Shown here one piece after another: positions 9,901-17,774 of a DNA stretch of 64,000 nucleotides; the stretch's first letter is position 1, and each line of letters opens with the position of its first letter. Origin of the DNA: Actibacterium ureilyticum (GTDB lineage: Bacteria; Pseudomonadota; Alphaproteobacteria; Rhodobacterales; Rhodobacteraceae). Made by a program: the position numbers and the translations under genes. The notes under the pieces were generated by a model that saw nothing but the letters and a program-made list of their open reading frames with translations, was not told where the DNA came from and searched no databases. The stretch covers positions 682,001-746,000 of the forward strand of contig NZ_NSBT01000037.1 of assembly GCF_002285435.1 (NCBI RefSeq), written 5' to 3'.

Positions 9901-9991
9901 CGTGGCCGAAGCGCGCGAAAACCTGGCCGCGCGTCAGGGCGAGGCCGACAAGCTGCGCGAAGCGCTGGAGCGTCTGGCCGAACTGGGCTGA
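6932..9991 (+). CDS. valS: valyl-tRNA synthetase
   Basis: 1019-residue class I synthetase that charges tRNA-Val. Landmarks: the HIGH-type motif HMGH at residues 52-55, the connective editing domain (about 200-430), [29 protein letters not shown] at 664-668, an anticodon-binding domain, and the C-terminal coiled-coil arm rich in Glu/Lys (about 945-1015). The ATG at 6932 (MTMDKTF) is chosen; 6938 is possible. Oddity: codons between about 8461 and 8680, the variable loop just before DPDVLDTWF, are AT-rich compared with the rest. By hand count GC is about 51% over that stretch and about 45% over 8581-8680. This suggests a replaced or inserted segment. Confidence 0.95.
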   Translation: MTMDKTFNAAEAEARIYKAWEESGAFKAGANASRDETFCIMIPPPNVTGSLHMGHAFNNTLQDILIRWHRMRGFDTLWQPGTDHAGIATQMVTEREMAANGEPSRAEMGREKFIERVWQQKVKSRGTIIGQLKRLGASCDWSREAFTMGGADGDPDKGTGAPDFHDAVIKVFVDMYNKGLIYRGKRLVNWDPHFETAISDLEVENIEVAGHMWHFKYPLAGGATYTYVEKDEDGNVVFEEERDYISIATTRPETMLGDGAVAVHPSDERYAPIVGQLCEIPVGPKEHRRLIPIITDDYPDPTFGSGAVKITGAHDFNDYQVAKRGGIPMYRLMDTRGNMRDDGEAYEQAATIAMAVAKGEQTLTEAETDAINLVPDHLRGLDRFEARKKVVDEITAEGLAVMTRADNPVLGKAALKPDSEGADAPVPLVESKPIMQPFGDRSKVVIEPMLTDQWFVDAEKIVGPALDAVRNGEVKILPESGEKTYYHWLDNIEPWCISRQLWWGHQIPVWYGPTLKGDPELDEREPVDRDAPKAFCGATESEAIAEAQAYYGEHFHIEISTTRPKGYARSNISGLPEHWVNLERDPDVLDTWFSSGLWPIGTLGWPDETPELEKYFPTSVLVTGQDILFFWVARMMMMQLAVVDEIPFHEVYLHGLVRDAKGKKMSKSVGNVVDPLEVIDEFGADALRFSSAAMAALGGVLKLDMERIKGYRNFGTKLWNAASYGALKGVFDVPHSDAVPDTTLPINRWIKGELAKTRETVDAALAGYRFNDAANALYAFVWNTFCDWYLEFTKPVFDGDNQAAIAETRATYAWALDQCLILLHPIMPFITEELWGQKDRPKMLVHADWPTYTAADLVDTDADRDINWTIGLIDGIRSARAQVHVPAGLRLPMVVTGIDATAQGAWDANESLIKRLARVDSLTKVDAMPKGAITVAAPGATFGLPLDGVIDVAEEKARLEKTLGKLEKEIGGLNGRLKNPKFAESAPEEVVAEARENLAARQGEADKLREALERLAELG

Positions 9992-10021
9992 TCATCGACG
10001 CTCTTGCCCGGCGGCACCGCC

Positions 10022-10087
10022 GGGCAGCGCCCGAACCGCCCCCACTGGGCGGGCGCTTCTCGCCCACCCCTCGGTTCGGGGCTGCCC
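10022..10087. repeat. 66-base inverted-repeat element between convergent valS and caspase genes
   Basis: Outer arms 10022-10038 and 10072-10087 pair over 16 bp with a single bulged base (GGGCAGCG-CCCGAACCG against CGGTTCGGGGCTGCCC). An inner TGGGCG / CGCCCA pair (10046-10051 / 10061-10066) could form a second stem. Just before it, GCCCGGCGG / CCGCCGGGC (10006-10025) forms another strong hairpin. Placed between two gene ends, it probably acts as a bidirectional terminator or is a REP-like dispersed element. No U-tract is present. Confidence 0.55.
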
Positions 10088-10124
10088 TCTGCTTTTCTGT
10101 CAGAGCGCGGTAGGCCAGAAGATT

Positions 10125-11444
10125 TTAACGCAACTGCCCGATCCGCCGGTCATACGAGGCCCGCAAACAGGGAAGATCCCATTTGCAGGCCTCGCGGTTC
10201 TTCAACCATTGCCGCTGGTCCCACTTCACCCGCTCCCACGCGGCAGAGGACACGGCCTTCTTCTTGGCGCTGAACAGCCGTGTCATCTGAATATCCTTCG
10301 CCGCCAGATCGGGCGTCTTGCACACCGTCTTCTCCGAAGGCGTCGCCGCGGCCTTGCACCAACCGGGCAGAGCCGCCTGCTTCACGGGCGCGGGTGCGGG
10401 TGCGGGTACAGGCTCCGGCACGACGGCTTTCTCGGTCTGCTCCGGCGCCGGCTTTGGCGCCGCTGCCGCACGCAACCCCGCCGCCCGCTCCAACGCCAGC
10501 GCGGCATAGGCCGTCCCGGCATGGCGCTTGGCAAACAGCTCCAGCACCTCAATCGAATTCGAATTGCGGAAATCCTGCCACTCGGCGGCGGCATCCAACT
10601 GCTGAGGAATGCTCGGCCGTGGCTCGGGCACCGGCTGCACCACCGGCACGGCCGCCGGATCGCACGCCCCGGTCAAACAGGCCGACCCGATCACCTCGTC
10701 ATAATAGGCCGGGCGCTGCGCATGCCCCACGGTACGCGCCAGTTCATTGACCGATTGCTGCGTCGCCTTGAATGCGGTCTGCAAATCCTGCGGCTTGCCC
10801 AGCTCCTGCAGGAAACTGCGGGTAAAGACCGAATAGGGCACGCTGTCGGCGTCCGACAACCGGTCAAGCGCCGTCTGCCCGGCCCCTGCGGAAAACGCGA
10901 TGAACGTGCCCACCGGGGCCTGCACCGGCACCAGCCCCCGCGCCAGCCCGACAGACCGCGTGCCATCGGCAGCCTGAAAAGGATTGTCACGACAGGCATC
11001 AATGATCGCCACCGTCAGCGCCGCACCCCGCCGCGTGATCTCGTCCAAAATCCCGTTCACCCCGTTTTTCAGGACGAAGCTTTCCTTTTCGATCAGCGTC
11101 TGCGAGCCGGTGATGCGAATATCCGTGGGCAACAGGAAATTCTCGGTCCCGTTGCTCCACCCATGGCCGGAATAGGCGAACACCACCGTATCCCCGGGCC
11201 GGATCGCATCCAGAAACGCCGCCAGCGCCACCACCATGTCGCGCTGCCCCAGATCGGCATGGGCAAAGACCTCGAACCCCTTGTCAGCGAAAAACGTGGC
11301 ATAGCCGTAGGCATCGGAGCGCGCCTTCAACAGCGGCGCCACGTTCTTATAGCTGTCACTGCCCAGAACAAAGGCCAGATTGCGGGCCTGCGCAGGCAGC
11401 GCCAGCATGCACAGCAGACAAAGGGATTTAAGCCAAAACACCAT
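10125..11444 (-). CDS. exported caspase-like (peptidase C14) protein with LprI-like C-terminus
   Basis: 439 residues with a signal peptide (MVFWLKSLCLLCMLALPAQA). The caspase fold occupies about residues 21-240: the catalytic His is in FAYSGHGW and the catalytic Cys in AIIDACRDNPF, both intact. A Pro/Ala-rich linker (about 335-370) leads to a C-terminal segment with two Cys pairs (WCKAAATPSEKTVCKTPDL, then EACKWDLPCLRASYDRR) resembling the lysozyme-inhibitor LprI N-terminal family. Bacterial caspase homologues are proteases of mostly unknown substrate. It stands alone, divergent from thrS. The signal peptide indicates a periplasmic location. Confidence 0.85.
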   Translation of the reverse strand: MVFWLKSLCLLCMLALPAQARNLAFVLGSDSYKNVAPLLKARSDAYGYATFFADKGFEVFAHADLGQRDMVVALAAFLDAIRPGDTVVFAYSGHGWSNGTENFLLPTDIRITGSQTLIEKESFVLKNGVNGILDEITRRGAALTVAIIDACRDNPFQAADGTRSVGLARGLVPVQAPVGTFIAFSAGAGQTALDRLSDADSVPYSVFTRSFLQELGKPQDLQTAFKATQQSVNELARTVGHAQRPAYYDEVIGSACLTGACDPAAVPVVQPVPEPRPSIPQQLDAAAEWQDFRNSNSIEVLELFAKRHAGTAYAALALERAAGLRAAAAPKPAPEQTEKAVVPEPVPAPAPAPVKQAALPGWCKAAATPSEKTVCKTPDLAAKDIQMTRLFSAKKKAVSSAAWERVKWDQRQWLKNREACKWDLPCLRASYDRRIGQLR

Positions 11445-11556
11445 ATCGGAAAACCTGATCTTGCAAAATATGCGCCCAGTCTAACAGATCCCGCCGGTTG
11501 CCGGTATCCGTATGATGAACGCGCCAACAGCCCCGAATATTCACCGAATCGCCGCG

Positions 11557-11605
11557 CCCCCTTCTTCTTGGTCCAAATATCCCGGGGTCTGGGGCAGCGC
11601 CCCAG
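11557..11605. repeat. Rhodobacterales-type intergenic motif in the thrS leader
   Basis: The 280-base gap 11445-11724 contains CTTCTTCTTGGTCCAAATAT followed by a CCCGGGG block and a perfect 7-bp hairpin CTGGGGC-AGC-GCCCCAG (11589-11605). I recognise this arrangement (TTGGxCxAAATAT plus CCCGGGG plus a C-rich hairpin) as one often seen between genes in Roseobacter and Paracoccus relatives. That is memory, not a search. No gene is seen in this gap. Confidence 0.4.
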
Positions 11606-11724
11606 CCGGTTCGAATTCCGCGCCGACCGTTGACTTTGGCCGCGCCACCTGCCATGTCCCGTCCCCGAAACCATACCCGCAACCGGGCGTTCCGTGGGCG
11701 CCAAACCGACGAGGAGACAAGGCC

Positions 11725-13683
11725 ATGAGCCTCGACCAGTCCCAGATTTCCCTGACCTTTCCCGATGGCAACGCGCGCGCCTATGCTGCGGGCATCACCC
11801 CTGCCGAAGTGGCCGCCGACATCTCGAACTCGCTGGCGAAAAAGGCCATTTCGGCCACCGTCAACGGCGCCCATTGGGACCTGCAATGGCCGATCCAGAC
11901 CGATGCCAGCATCGCTATCCACACGCTCAAGGACGACGCCCAGGCGCTGGAACTGATCCGGCATGACTGCGCCCATATCATGGCCCGCGCGGTGCAAGAG
12001 CTGTGGCCCGATGTGAAGGTCACCATCGGCCCGGTGATCGACAATGGCTGGTATTACGATTTCGACCGCGCCGAGCCCTTCACCCCCGAGGATCTGGGCG
12101 CCATCGAGAAAAAGATGAAGGACATCATCAACCTGCGCGACGCGGTGCGGACAGAAGTCTGGGATCGCGACGTGGCGGTGAAATATTACGAGGACCGCAA
12201 CGAGCCCTATAAGGTCGAGCTGATCGAGGCCATTCCGGGCGACGAGCCGCTGCGCATGTACTGGCACGGGCATTGGCAGGATCTGTGCCGTGGCCCGCAT
12301 CTGCAACATACCGGTCAGGTGCCCGCCGACGCGTTCAAGCTGATGAGCGTCGCCGGTGCCTATTGGCGGGGCGACAGCAACCGCGCGATGCTGCAGCGGA
12401 TCTATGGCGTGGCCTTCAAGAACAAGGAAGACCTGCGCAAATACCTCAACATGCTGGAAGAGGCCGCCAAGCGCGACCACCGCAAACTGGGCCGCGAGAT
12501 GGACCTGTTCCACATGCAGGAGGAAGCCCCCGGCCAGGTGTTCTGGCACCCCAATGGCTGGACCATCTATACCACGCTGCAGGATTACATGCGCCGCCGC
12601 CAGCGCGCCTATGGCTATGTCGAGGTCAACACCCCCCAGGTCGTCGACCGCAAGCTGTGGGAAGCCTCGGGGCACTGGGACAAGTACCAGGAAAACATGT
12701 TCATCGTCGAAGTGGACGAGGAACATGCCCGCGAAAAGGCGATCAATGCGCTGAAGCCGATGAACTGCCCCTGTCACGTGCAAGTCTATAACCAGGGTCT
12801 GAAATCCTATCGCGATCTGCCGCTGCGCATGGCCGAGTTTGGCGCGTGCAACCGCTATGAACCGTCGGGCGCGCTGCACGGGCTGATGCGGGTGCGCGGG
12901 TTTACCCAGGACGACGCGCATATCTTCTGCACCGAAGACCAGATCGAGGCCGAGACCGCGAAATTCATCGAGATGCTGTCGGGCATCTACAAGGACCTTG
13001 GCTTCGAAAGCTTCGACATCAAATTCTCGACCCGCCCCGATGTGCGCGCGGGCTCGGACGAAGTTTGGGACAAGGCCGAGGCCGCGCTGGAGGCCGCGAT
13101 CCGCACCGTCACGGACGATTTCGAACTCGATCCCGGCGAAGGCGCATTTTACGGCCCCAAGCTGGACTTCAAACTGACCGACGCCATTGGCCGCGAATGG
13201 CAGCTGGGCACGTTCCAGGCCGATTTCGTGCTGCCCGAACGGCTGGATGCGACCTATATCGGCGAAGACGGCGCCAAGCACCGGCCCGTCATGCTGCACC
13301 GGGCGATCCTGGGCTCGTTCGAACGGTTCCTGGGCATCCTGATCGAGAACTTCGCCGGCAAGCTGCCGTTCTGGCTGGCGCCGCGGCAGGTGGTCGTGGC
13401 CTCGATCATCTCGGACGCGGACCCGTTCGTGCACGAGGTCGTGGCCGCCCTGCAAAAGGCGGGCATCCGGGCCGAGGCCGACACCCGCAACGAAAAGATC
13501 AACTACAAGGTCCGCGAACACTCTGTCGGAAAGGTGCCGGTGATCCTGGCCATCGGCATGAAAGAGGTCGAAGACCGCACCGTGACCGTCCGGCGGCTGG
13601 GTGAAAAGCAGACGAAAATTGTAACATTGGAAGAAATCGTCGCCCAGCTTTCGGCCGAAGGCACACCGCCCGATCTGGCCTGA
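11725..13683 (+). CDS. thrS: threonyl-tRNA synthetase
   Basis: 652-residue class II synthetase. Order of parts: TGS domain (about 1-65, [16 protein letters not shown]), editing/SAD domain with the [11 protein letters not shown] and [10 protein letters not shown] zinc/editing motifs, catalytic core with [10 protein letters not shown] (zinc Cys), [14 protein letters not shown] (motif 2) and [17 protein letters not shown] (motif 3), and the anticodon-binding domain from about 550. Length agrees with the family. The ATG at 11725 follows GAGGAGAC, a good ribosome site; the upstream in-frame extension is non-coding in character. A clean intrinsic terminator follows 17 bases after the stop. Confidence 0.97.
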   Translation: MSLDQSQISLTFPDGNARAYAAGITPAEVAADISNSLAKKAISATVNGAHWDLQWPIQTDASIAIHTLKDDAQALELIRHDCAHIMARAVQELWPDVKVTIGPVIDNGWYYDFDRAEPFTPEDLGAIEKKMKDIINLRDAVRTEVWDRDVAVKYYEDRNEPYKVELIEAIPGDEPLRMYWHGHWQDLCRGPHLQHTGQVPADAFKLMSVAGAYWRGDSNRAMLQRIYGVAFKNKEDLRKYLNMLEEAAKRDHRKLGREMDLFHMQEEAPGQVFWHPNGWTIYTTLQDYMRRRQRAYGYVEVNTPQVVDRKLWEASGHWDKYQENMFIVEVDEEHAREKAINALKPMNCPCHVQVYNQGLKSYRDLPLRMAEFGACNRYEPSGALHGLMRVRGFTQDDAHIFCTEDQIEAETAKFIEMLSGIYKDLGFESFDIKFSTRPDVRAGSDEVWDKAEAALEAAIRTVTDDFELDPGEGAFYGPKLDFKLTDAIGREWQLGTFQADFVLPERLDATYIGEDGAKHRPVMLHRAILGSFERFLGILIENFAGKLPFWLAPRQVVVASIISDADPFVHEVVAALQKAGIRAEADTRNEKINYKVREHSVGKVPVILAIGMKEVEDRTVTVRRLGEKQTKIVTLEEIVAQLSAEGTPPDLA

Positions 13684-13700
13684 AATCGCTAAAAGCCTGA

Positions 13701-13726
13701 AAAAGCGCCGGTTTTCCGGCGCTTTT
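13701..13726 (+). terminator. intrinsic terminator of thrS
   Basis: Perfect stem AAAAGCGCCGG / CCGGCGCTTTT with a TTTT loop, followed by an AT-rich ATATATTTC. It would work in both directions, but only thrS reads into it. Confidence 0.85.
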
Positions 13727-13750
13727 ATATATTTCAAGACACGAATTCGA

Positions 13751-13769
13751 TTTGAAAGATTGTTTCAAA
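13751..13769. promoter_or_regulatory. dyad TTTGAAA-N5-TTTCAAA upstream of the bufferin operon
   Basis: Perfect 7-bp inverted repeat with a 5-base spacer, about 120 bases before the bufA start codon and outside the thrS terminator. The position suits an operator or activator site for the operon. No known consensus is matched with certainty. Confidence 0.35.
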
Positions 13770-13888
13770 CCCTCACGCACGCGTGCAACACCTTCATGTG
13801 AATAGCAGTTTACGGACTATCGGGGTTACGTCTGTGGCGTCGCAATCGCGACCCTAACGTGTCAATCGAATTCAGTGGAGAACTCCGA

Positions 13889-14179
13889 ATGTCGAACCAA
13901 GTCAAAGCCCTCGCCGTTGCTGGTGCCGTTGCTGCCGCCCTGACCGGTATTGCGTCCGCCCCCGCCCACGCACAGGAAAAAGAGAAGTGCTATGGCGTGT
14001 CGCTGGCCGGTGCCAATGACTGCGCCGCAGGCCCCGGCACCACCTGCGCAGGCACCTCGTCCGTCGATTACCAGGGCAACGCCTGGAAATTCGTCGACGC
14101 CGGCACCTGCGCCAGCATGGAACTGCCCGACGGCCGCATGGGCTCGCTGGAGCCGCTGGAGCGTGACCTGCCCGCATAA
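13889..14179 (+). CDS. bufA: bufferin precursor peptide (DUF2282)
   Basis: 96 residues: signal peptide ([25 protein letters not shown]) and a core with four cysteines spaced as in DUF2282 proteins: KEKCYGV, ANDCAAG, GTTCAGT and DAGTCASM, with [11 protein letters not shown] between the last two. DUF2282 proteins are known as bufferins, ribosomally made peptides whose cysteines are modified by a DUF692 enzyme and which bind copper in the periplasm. The neighbouring DUF692, DUF2063 and DoxX genes support this directly. ATG 13889 gives a proper signal peptide, so the in-frame ORF start 30 bases earlier is rejected. A 10-bp hairpin follows the stop and could raise precursor level relative to the enzymes. 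Confidence 0.9.
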   Translation: MSNQVKALAVAGAVAAALTGIASAPAHAQEKEKCYGVSLAGANDCAAGPGTTCAGTSSVDYQGNAWKFVDAGTCASMELPDGRMGSLEPLERDLPA

Positions 14180-14188
14180 GGCATGTCC

Positions 14189-14213
14189 GTCCCCGGCGGT
14201 CGTCGCCGGGGAC
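14189..14213 (+). terminator. strong hairpin between bufA and bufB (attenuator or mRNA stabiliser)
   Basis: Perfect 10-bp stem GTCCCCGGCG / CGCCGGGGAC with a 5-base loop, starting 10 bases after the bufA stop. There is no long U-run, so it probably gives partial termination or protects the bufA 3' end, producing more precursor than enzyme mRNA. Confidence 0.6.
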
Positions 14214-14247
14214 TCCCCCCTGTCCAGATCCTGTCCGAGGCTTCGTC

Positions 14248-15099
14248 ATGCTTGATACCCGTCCGAATTACCTGCCCAACCGCCCCGGCGTGGGCTACAA
14301 GCCACAGCACTTTTCCGACATTCTGGACCATCCCGGCACCGTCGCATGGCTGGAAATCCATGCCGAAAACTACATGGGCGCCGGTGGCCGCCCCCTGGCG
14401 CAGTTGCGCGCGCTGGCCGAACGCTTTCCGATCTCGGTTCACGGCGTGGGCCTGTCGATCGGTGGCGAAGGGTCGCTGGACGACGAGCATCTGGCGCGGC
14501 TGAAACACCTGATCGGCTGGCTGGAACCCGCCAGCTTTTCCGAACACCTGGCCTGGTCCACCCATGGTAGCCATTTCCTGAACGACCTGCTGCCCCTGCC
14601 CTATACCGAGGAAACGCTGGCCCGCATCTGCGCGCATATCGATCAGGTGCAGGAAACCGTCGGGCGGCAGATGCTGCTGGAAAACCCCTCGACCTATCTG
14701 GCCTTCGCCGAAAGCCAGATCCCCGAGGCCGAATTCCTGACCGAGATTTCGACCCGCACCGGATGCGGGCTGCTGTTTGACGTGAACAATGTCTTCATCT
14801 CGGCCACCAACCAAAAGACCGACCCCTATTCCTATATCGACGCCTTCCCGCTGGACCGGGTGCAGGAGCTGCATCTGGGCGGCCATGACGAGGATCACGA
14901 CGAACACGGCGCGCCGCTGCTGATCGACAGCCATGGGCGCGAGGTCGTGGACGCGGTCTGGAAGATGTACGAATACACCATCGCCAAGGGCGGGCCGAAG
15001 CCCAGCCTGATCGAATGGGACACCGACGTGCCCGATTGGCCGGTGCTGGAGGCCGAAGCCGCCCGCGCCCAATCCATCCTGCAACAGGTGCTGGTATGA
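14248..15099 (+). CDS. bufB: DUF692 multinuclear iron oxygenase-type enzyme (bufferin maturase)
   Basis: 283 residues, TIM-barrel DUF692/MNIO family. Conserved metal-ligand segments are visible in order: EIHAENYMG, SVHGVGLSIGG, FSEHLAWS, LLENPSTYL, LFDVNNVFIS, LHLGGHDED, and LIEWDTDVPDW. In bufferin systems this enzyme uses an iron cluster to convert precursor cysteines into heterocycles that, with the remaining thiols, bind copper. The next gene starts within its stop codon region (15096), which indicates translational coupling with bufC. It acts in the cytoplasm before export of the peptide. Gene identity is firm; the chemistry here is inferred from the family. Confidence 0.92.
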   Translation: MLDTRPNYLPNRPGVGYKPQHFSDILDHPGTVAWLEIHAENYMGAGGRPLAQLRALAERFPISVHGVGLSIGGEGSLDDEHLARLKHLIGWLEPASFSEHLAWSTHGSHFLNDLLPLPYTEETLARICAHIDQVQETVGRQMLLENPSTYLAFAESQIPEAEFLTEISTRTGCGLLFDVNNVFISATNQKTDPYSYIDAFPLDRVQELHLGGHDEDHDEHGAPLLIDSHGREVVDAVWKMYEYTIAKGGPKPSLIEWDTDVPDWPVLEAEAARAQSILQQVLV

Positions 15100-15857
15100 G
15101 CGTCGGCCAGACCGATTTCCGCACCGCGATCCTGGATGCACGGGTCGCGGCGCCCGCCGGGCTGGTCGACCCCGAAGGCCGCCCCGCGGGCAAGCGGTTC
15201 GATGTTTATCGCAACAATGTCGCCGTCAGCCTGACCGAGGCGCTGAAAACCGCCTTTCCCGTCATTCGCAAGCTGCTGGGCGACGAGAATTTCGCCGGGA
15301 TCGCCGGGCTTTTCCTGCGCCAGCATCCGCCCACCTCGCCGCTGCTGATGTTCTATGGCGCAGAGTTTCCCGATTTCCTGGCCGGGTTCGAACCGGTGCG
15401 GCATCTGGGGTATCTGGCCGATGTCGCGCGGCTGGAACTGGCGCTGCGCCACAGCTATCACGCCGCCGATGCGACCCCCGTCGCGCCGCAGGCGTTTCAG
15501 GACATGACGCCGCAAGCGCTGATGGCCGCGCGGCTGCGACTGGCCCCGGCGGTGCAACTGCTGCGCTCCCACTGGCCGATCCATGCGATCTGGCAGTTCA
15601 ACCAGCCCCAGGGCGGGCCCAAGCCCGAAATGCGGCCTGAATCGATCCTGATCACGCGGCCAGATTACGACCCGGTGCCCCATCTGCTGCCCGCTGGCGG
15701 CGGGGCGCTGGTGGCCGCCTTGGGCGACGGCCAGCCGCTGGGCAACGCCGTCGCGACCGCCACGACCAAGGCTCCCGATTTCGACCTGGCCGCGACGCTG
15801 GGTCTGTTGATCGGCGGCGGTGCCATCACCGAGATATTGCAGGAGGAAACGCCGTGA
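15096..15857 (+). CDS. bufC: DUF2063 partner protein of the MNIO enzyme
   Basis: 253 residues starting MSVGQTDFRTAILD. The N-terminal half is the DUF2063 helical domain (about 8-100), with FDVYRNNVAVSLTEALKTAFPVIRKLLG as the recognisable core, then FAGIAGLFLRQHPPTSPLLM. The C-terminal half carries an RRE-like winged part. In bufferin clusters this protein escorts the precursor to the DUF692 enzyme. Overlap with bufB is 4 bases (ATGA) and with the DoxX gene also 4 bases, so all three are coupled. I choose 15096 rather than the longer upstream frame because of this overlap and the conserved start of the domain. Confidence 0.9.
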   Translation: MSVGQTDFRTAILDARVAAPAGLVDPEGRPAGKRFDVYRNNVAVSLTEALKTAFPVIRKLLGDENFAGIAGLFLRQHPPTSPLLMFYGAEFPDFLAGFEPVRHLGYLADVARLELALRHSYHAADATPVAPQAFQDMTPQALMAARLRLAPAVQLLRSHWPIHAIWQFNQPQGGPKPEMRPESILITRPDYDPVPHLLPAGGGALVAALGDGQPLGNAVATATTKAPDFDLAATLGLLIGGGAITEILQEETP

Positions 15858-16423
15858 ACAGTCTGATTTCCCTATACAATACCGCGTTCACACGGATCGA
15901 GCACAGCACCGATAGCTGGCTGCTGCCGACGCTGGCGCGCTTTACCTTCGCGGCGACGCTGCTGCTTTATTTCTGGAACTCGGCGATGACCAAGATTGGC
16001 GACGGCTTTGCCGGGCTGTTCCAGCCGTCGATTGGCGCCTATGCCCAGATCTATCCCAAGGCGTTCGAGGCCGCAGGCTATGACGCCAGCCAGATGAGCC
16101 TGTTTCAATGGCTGGTGGTGATGGGCGGAACCTATGCCGAATTCATCCTGCCGGCGCTGATCGTGCTGGGGCTGCTGACCCGGCTGGCGGCTTTGGGCAT
16201 GATCGGTTTTGTCGTTATCCAAAGCCTGACCGATATCTATGGCCATGGCGCGACGGAATATGGCGCACTGTTCGACCGGGTGTCGAACGGCACCATTCTG
16301 GATCAGCGGCTGTTCTGGGTGACCGTGCTGCTGATTTCGGTGATCAAGGGGGCCGGTCCGCTATCGCTGGACCGGCTGCTACTGGCGCGTCCTGCGGCCA
16401 TGCCTCAGGCGGTGTCGGGCTGA
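15854..16423 (+). CDS. bufD: DoxX-family membrane protein of the bufferin operon
   Basis: 189 residues, GTG start overlapping the bufC stop. Four hydrophobic segments: about 29-48 (LARFTFAATLLLYFW), 78-110, 117-140 and 150-175. DoxX proteins occur as the last gene of many bufferin operons, and a role with copper or membrane redox partners has been suggested, but no reaction is established. The 3' end overlaps a convergent small membrane protein by 19 bases. The name bufD rests on position and family. Confidence 0.8.
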   Translation: MNSLISLYNTAFTRIEHSTDSWLLPTLARFTFAATLLLYFWNSAMTKIGDGFAGLFQPSIGAYAQIYPKAFEAAGYDASQMSLFQWLVVMGGTYAEFILPALIVLGLLTRLAALGMIGFVVIQSLTDIYGHGATEYGALFDRVSNGTILDQRLFWVTVLLISVIKGAGPLSLDRLLLARPAAMPQAVSG

Positions 16424-16761
16424 CGCGCGGCCAGCGCCAGGATACCCCCCAGAACGCACATCGCGATGGGGAACATGGTAAAGACACCGAAGCCGAAGCC
16501 CCAATACATCCCCAGCGCCGACAGAAGCAGCAAAACGCCCGCGGCGATGTTCTGCGACCGGGCCATGGCGCCACCGGCAATGGCCAGGATCGGCGCGATC
16601 AGCGACACCGCGCGGATCAGCCCGGCATTCTCGACCTGCTCGGCCAGATCGGGGAATTCGCCGAACCGGTCGATCGCGATGATATAGGCGCTGCTGAAAA
16701 ACCCGATCACCAGGCCGATGACCCCCGCAATCACACCCAAGGTCAGCGCGGCATTGCGCAT
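16405..16761 (-). CDS. small integral membrane protein of unknown function
   Basis: 118 residues with three to four membrane spans (LTLGVIAGVIGLVIGFF; AVSLIAPILAIAGGA; NIAAGVLLLLSALGMYW; FTMFPIAMCVLGGILAL). It resembles small DUF4064-like inner-membrane proteins, but I cannot assign it. A strong ribosome site (GAGTGAGGAGAG) precedes the ATG. It is transcribed toward the bufferin operon and overlaps its last gene, so it is probably independent of it. Confidence 0.65.
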   Translation of the reverse strand: MRNAALTLGVIAGVIGLVIGFFSSAYIIAIDRFGEFPDLAEQVENAGLIRAVSLIAPILAIAGGAMARSQNIAAGVLLLLSALGMYWGFGFGVFTMFPIAMCVLGGILALAARQPDTA

Positions 16762-16809
16762 GATACTCTCCTCACTCTTTCCCTGCCCTATCTGGGGACG
16801 CGCGGCCCA

Positions 16810-17136
16810 TCAGCCAAGAAGCGCGGCCTGTGTGTCCTTGCCCCAGCCCAGATAAAGCGCCTCGCCCGCCCGGATGACGGGGCGTTTCATCAGGGTCGGA
16901 TGGCTTTCCAGCAATGCCTCGGGCGCGCGCGCGCGTTCATCCGCGTCCAGCCCGCGCCAGGTGGTCGAGCGCGTGTTGATCAGCGCCGCGCCGAAGGCCG
17001 ACAGGAATTCCGCCCGCTCTGCGGCGGTGATCCCATCGGCACGCACATCGACGAAGGTGGCCGGTGTGCCTGCCTGCTCCAGCGCTTTCAACGCCTTGCG
17101 ACAGGTATCGCATGTTTTCAGACCATAGAGTTTCAT
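16810..17136 (-). CDS. ArsC/Spx-family thioredoxin-fold protein
   Basis: 108 residues starting MKLYGLKTCDTCRKALKALE: the CxxC (CDTC) of the Spx/ArsC/YffB group is at residues 9-12. TLMKRPVI is the usual C-terminal cis-Pro loop. Members reduce arsenate using glutathione or act as thiol-redox regulators; the YffB type seems nearest, but a true arsenate reductase is not supported by any ars neighbour. The ATG at 17136 has GGAGGGCAG just before it; an in-frame upstream extension of 32 residues is not family-like. Confidence 0.8.
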   Translation of the reverse strand: MKLYGLKTCDTCRKALKALEQAGTPATFVDVRADGITAAERAEFLSAFGAALINTRSTTWRGLDADERARAPEALLESHPTLMKRPVIRAGEALYLGWGKDTQAALLG

Positions 17137-17350
17137 CTGCCCTCCAATTTGATGGCAGTATACCGCCACACGCACCAGAGGCGAGACTTGGCGCTTGATT
17201 TTATTCTGATTCGCCCACCATGATTTTGGCACGTGACGACAGAATTTCTTGGACGACCGCTCCTCTGACGGGGCAGCCGGAAGACTTGGAAGAGCTGGCT
17301 GTGACTAAACCCAGGTCCCCTTTAGGGGAAGACGACAGAGGAGAAACGGC

Positions 17351-17557
17351 ATGCCGACCGGCACCGTGAAATGGTTCAATACCACCAAAGGCTATGGCTT
17401 CATCGCACCCGATGACGGTGGAAAAGATGTTTTCGTACATATTTCCGCAGTCGAGCGGGCTGGCATGACCGGCTTGGCCGACAACATGAAAATTGCCTAT
17501 GAGATGATCGAAGGCCGCGACGGCCGCCAGTCTGCGGGCGACCTCAAGGCGCTGTAA
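17351..17557 (+). CDS. cold-shock domain protein
   Basis: 68 residues, a single cold-shock domain with RNP1 (KGYGFIAPDD) and RNP2 (VFVHISAV). It is an RNA/ssDNA-binding chaperone. The 214-base upstream gap has no gene and contains a small TCCCC/GGGGA hairpin next to the ribosome site GAGGAGAAA, typical of structured csp leaders. A good terminator follows. Start ATG 17351 is unambiguous. Confidence 0.93.
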   Translation: MPTGTVKWFNTTKGYGFIAPDDGGKDVFVHISAVERAGMTGLADNMKIAYEMIEGRDGRQSAGDLKAL

Positions 17558-17580
17558 TCGCGCCCGAAATCGTCTTCGGA

Positions 17581-17606
17581 TGCGCTGCCGGTTCGGCGGC
17601 GCATTT
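17581..17606 (+). terminator. terminator of the cold-shock gene
   Basis: Stem TGCGCTGCCG / CGGCGGCGCA (one G-U pair) with loop GTT, followed by TTTAT, 23 bases after the stop codon. Confidence 0.75.
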
Positions 17607-17628
17607 ATGCACGCGCAGAAAAAGTTAC

Positions 17629-17646
17629 GCTGCGTCGCAGCATTTT
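17629..17646 (+). terminator. second hairpin with T-run
   Basis: GCTGC-GTC-GCAGC followed by ATTTTT. It is either a back-up terminator for the csp gene or a leader hairpin of the next gene (17775). Confidence 0.4.
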
Positions 17647-17774
17647 TACTTCATGTAAACCCGTTTTCCTGTTAATTTGATTCTGCAAGACAGGATCACA
17701 TGGGAGGTGCGTATCGCTGAAGCGGGCCTTCCAACTCGGCGCCACGCACGTTCCGAAAGGAAACGGAGGCCGAC

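Noticed and set aside
11512..11724. Upstream extension of thrS
   Set aside because: Encodes a non-conserved stretch over an intergenic repeat; GAGGAGAC fits ATG 11725.
13820..13888. Alternative-sigma promoter before bufA
   Set aside because: Short matches such as GGGTTACG and GTCGC-AATC-GCGAC (13839-13852) do not reach a convincing -35/-10 pair.
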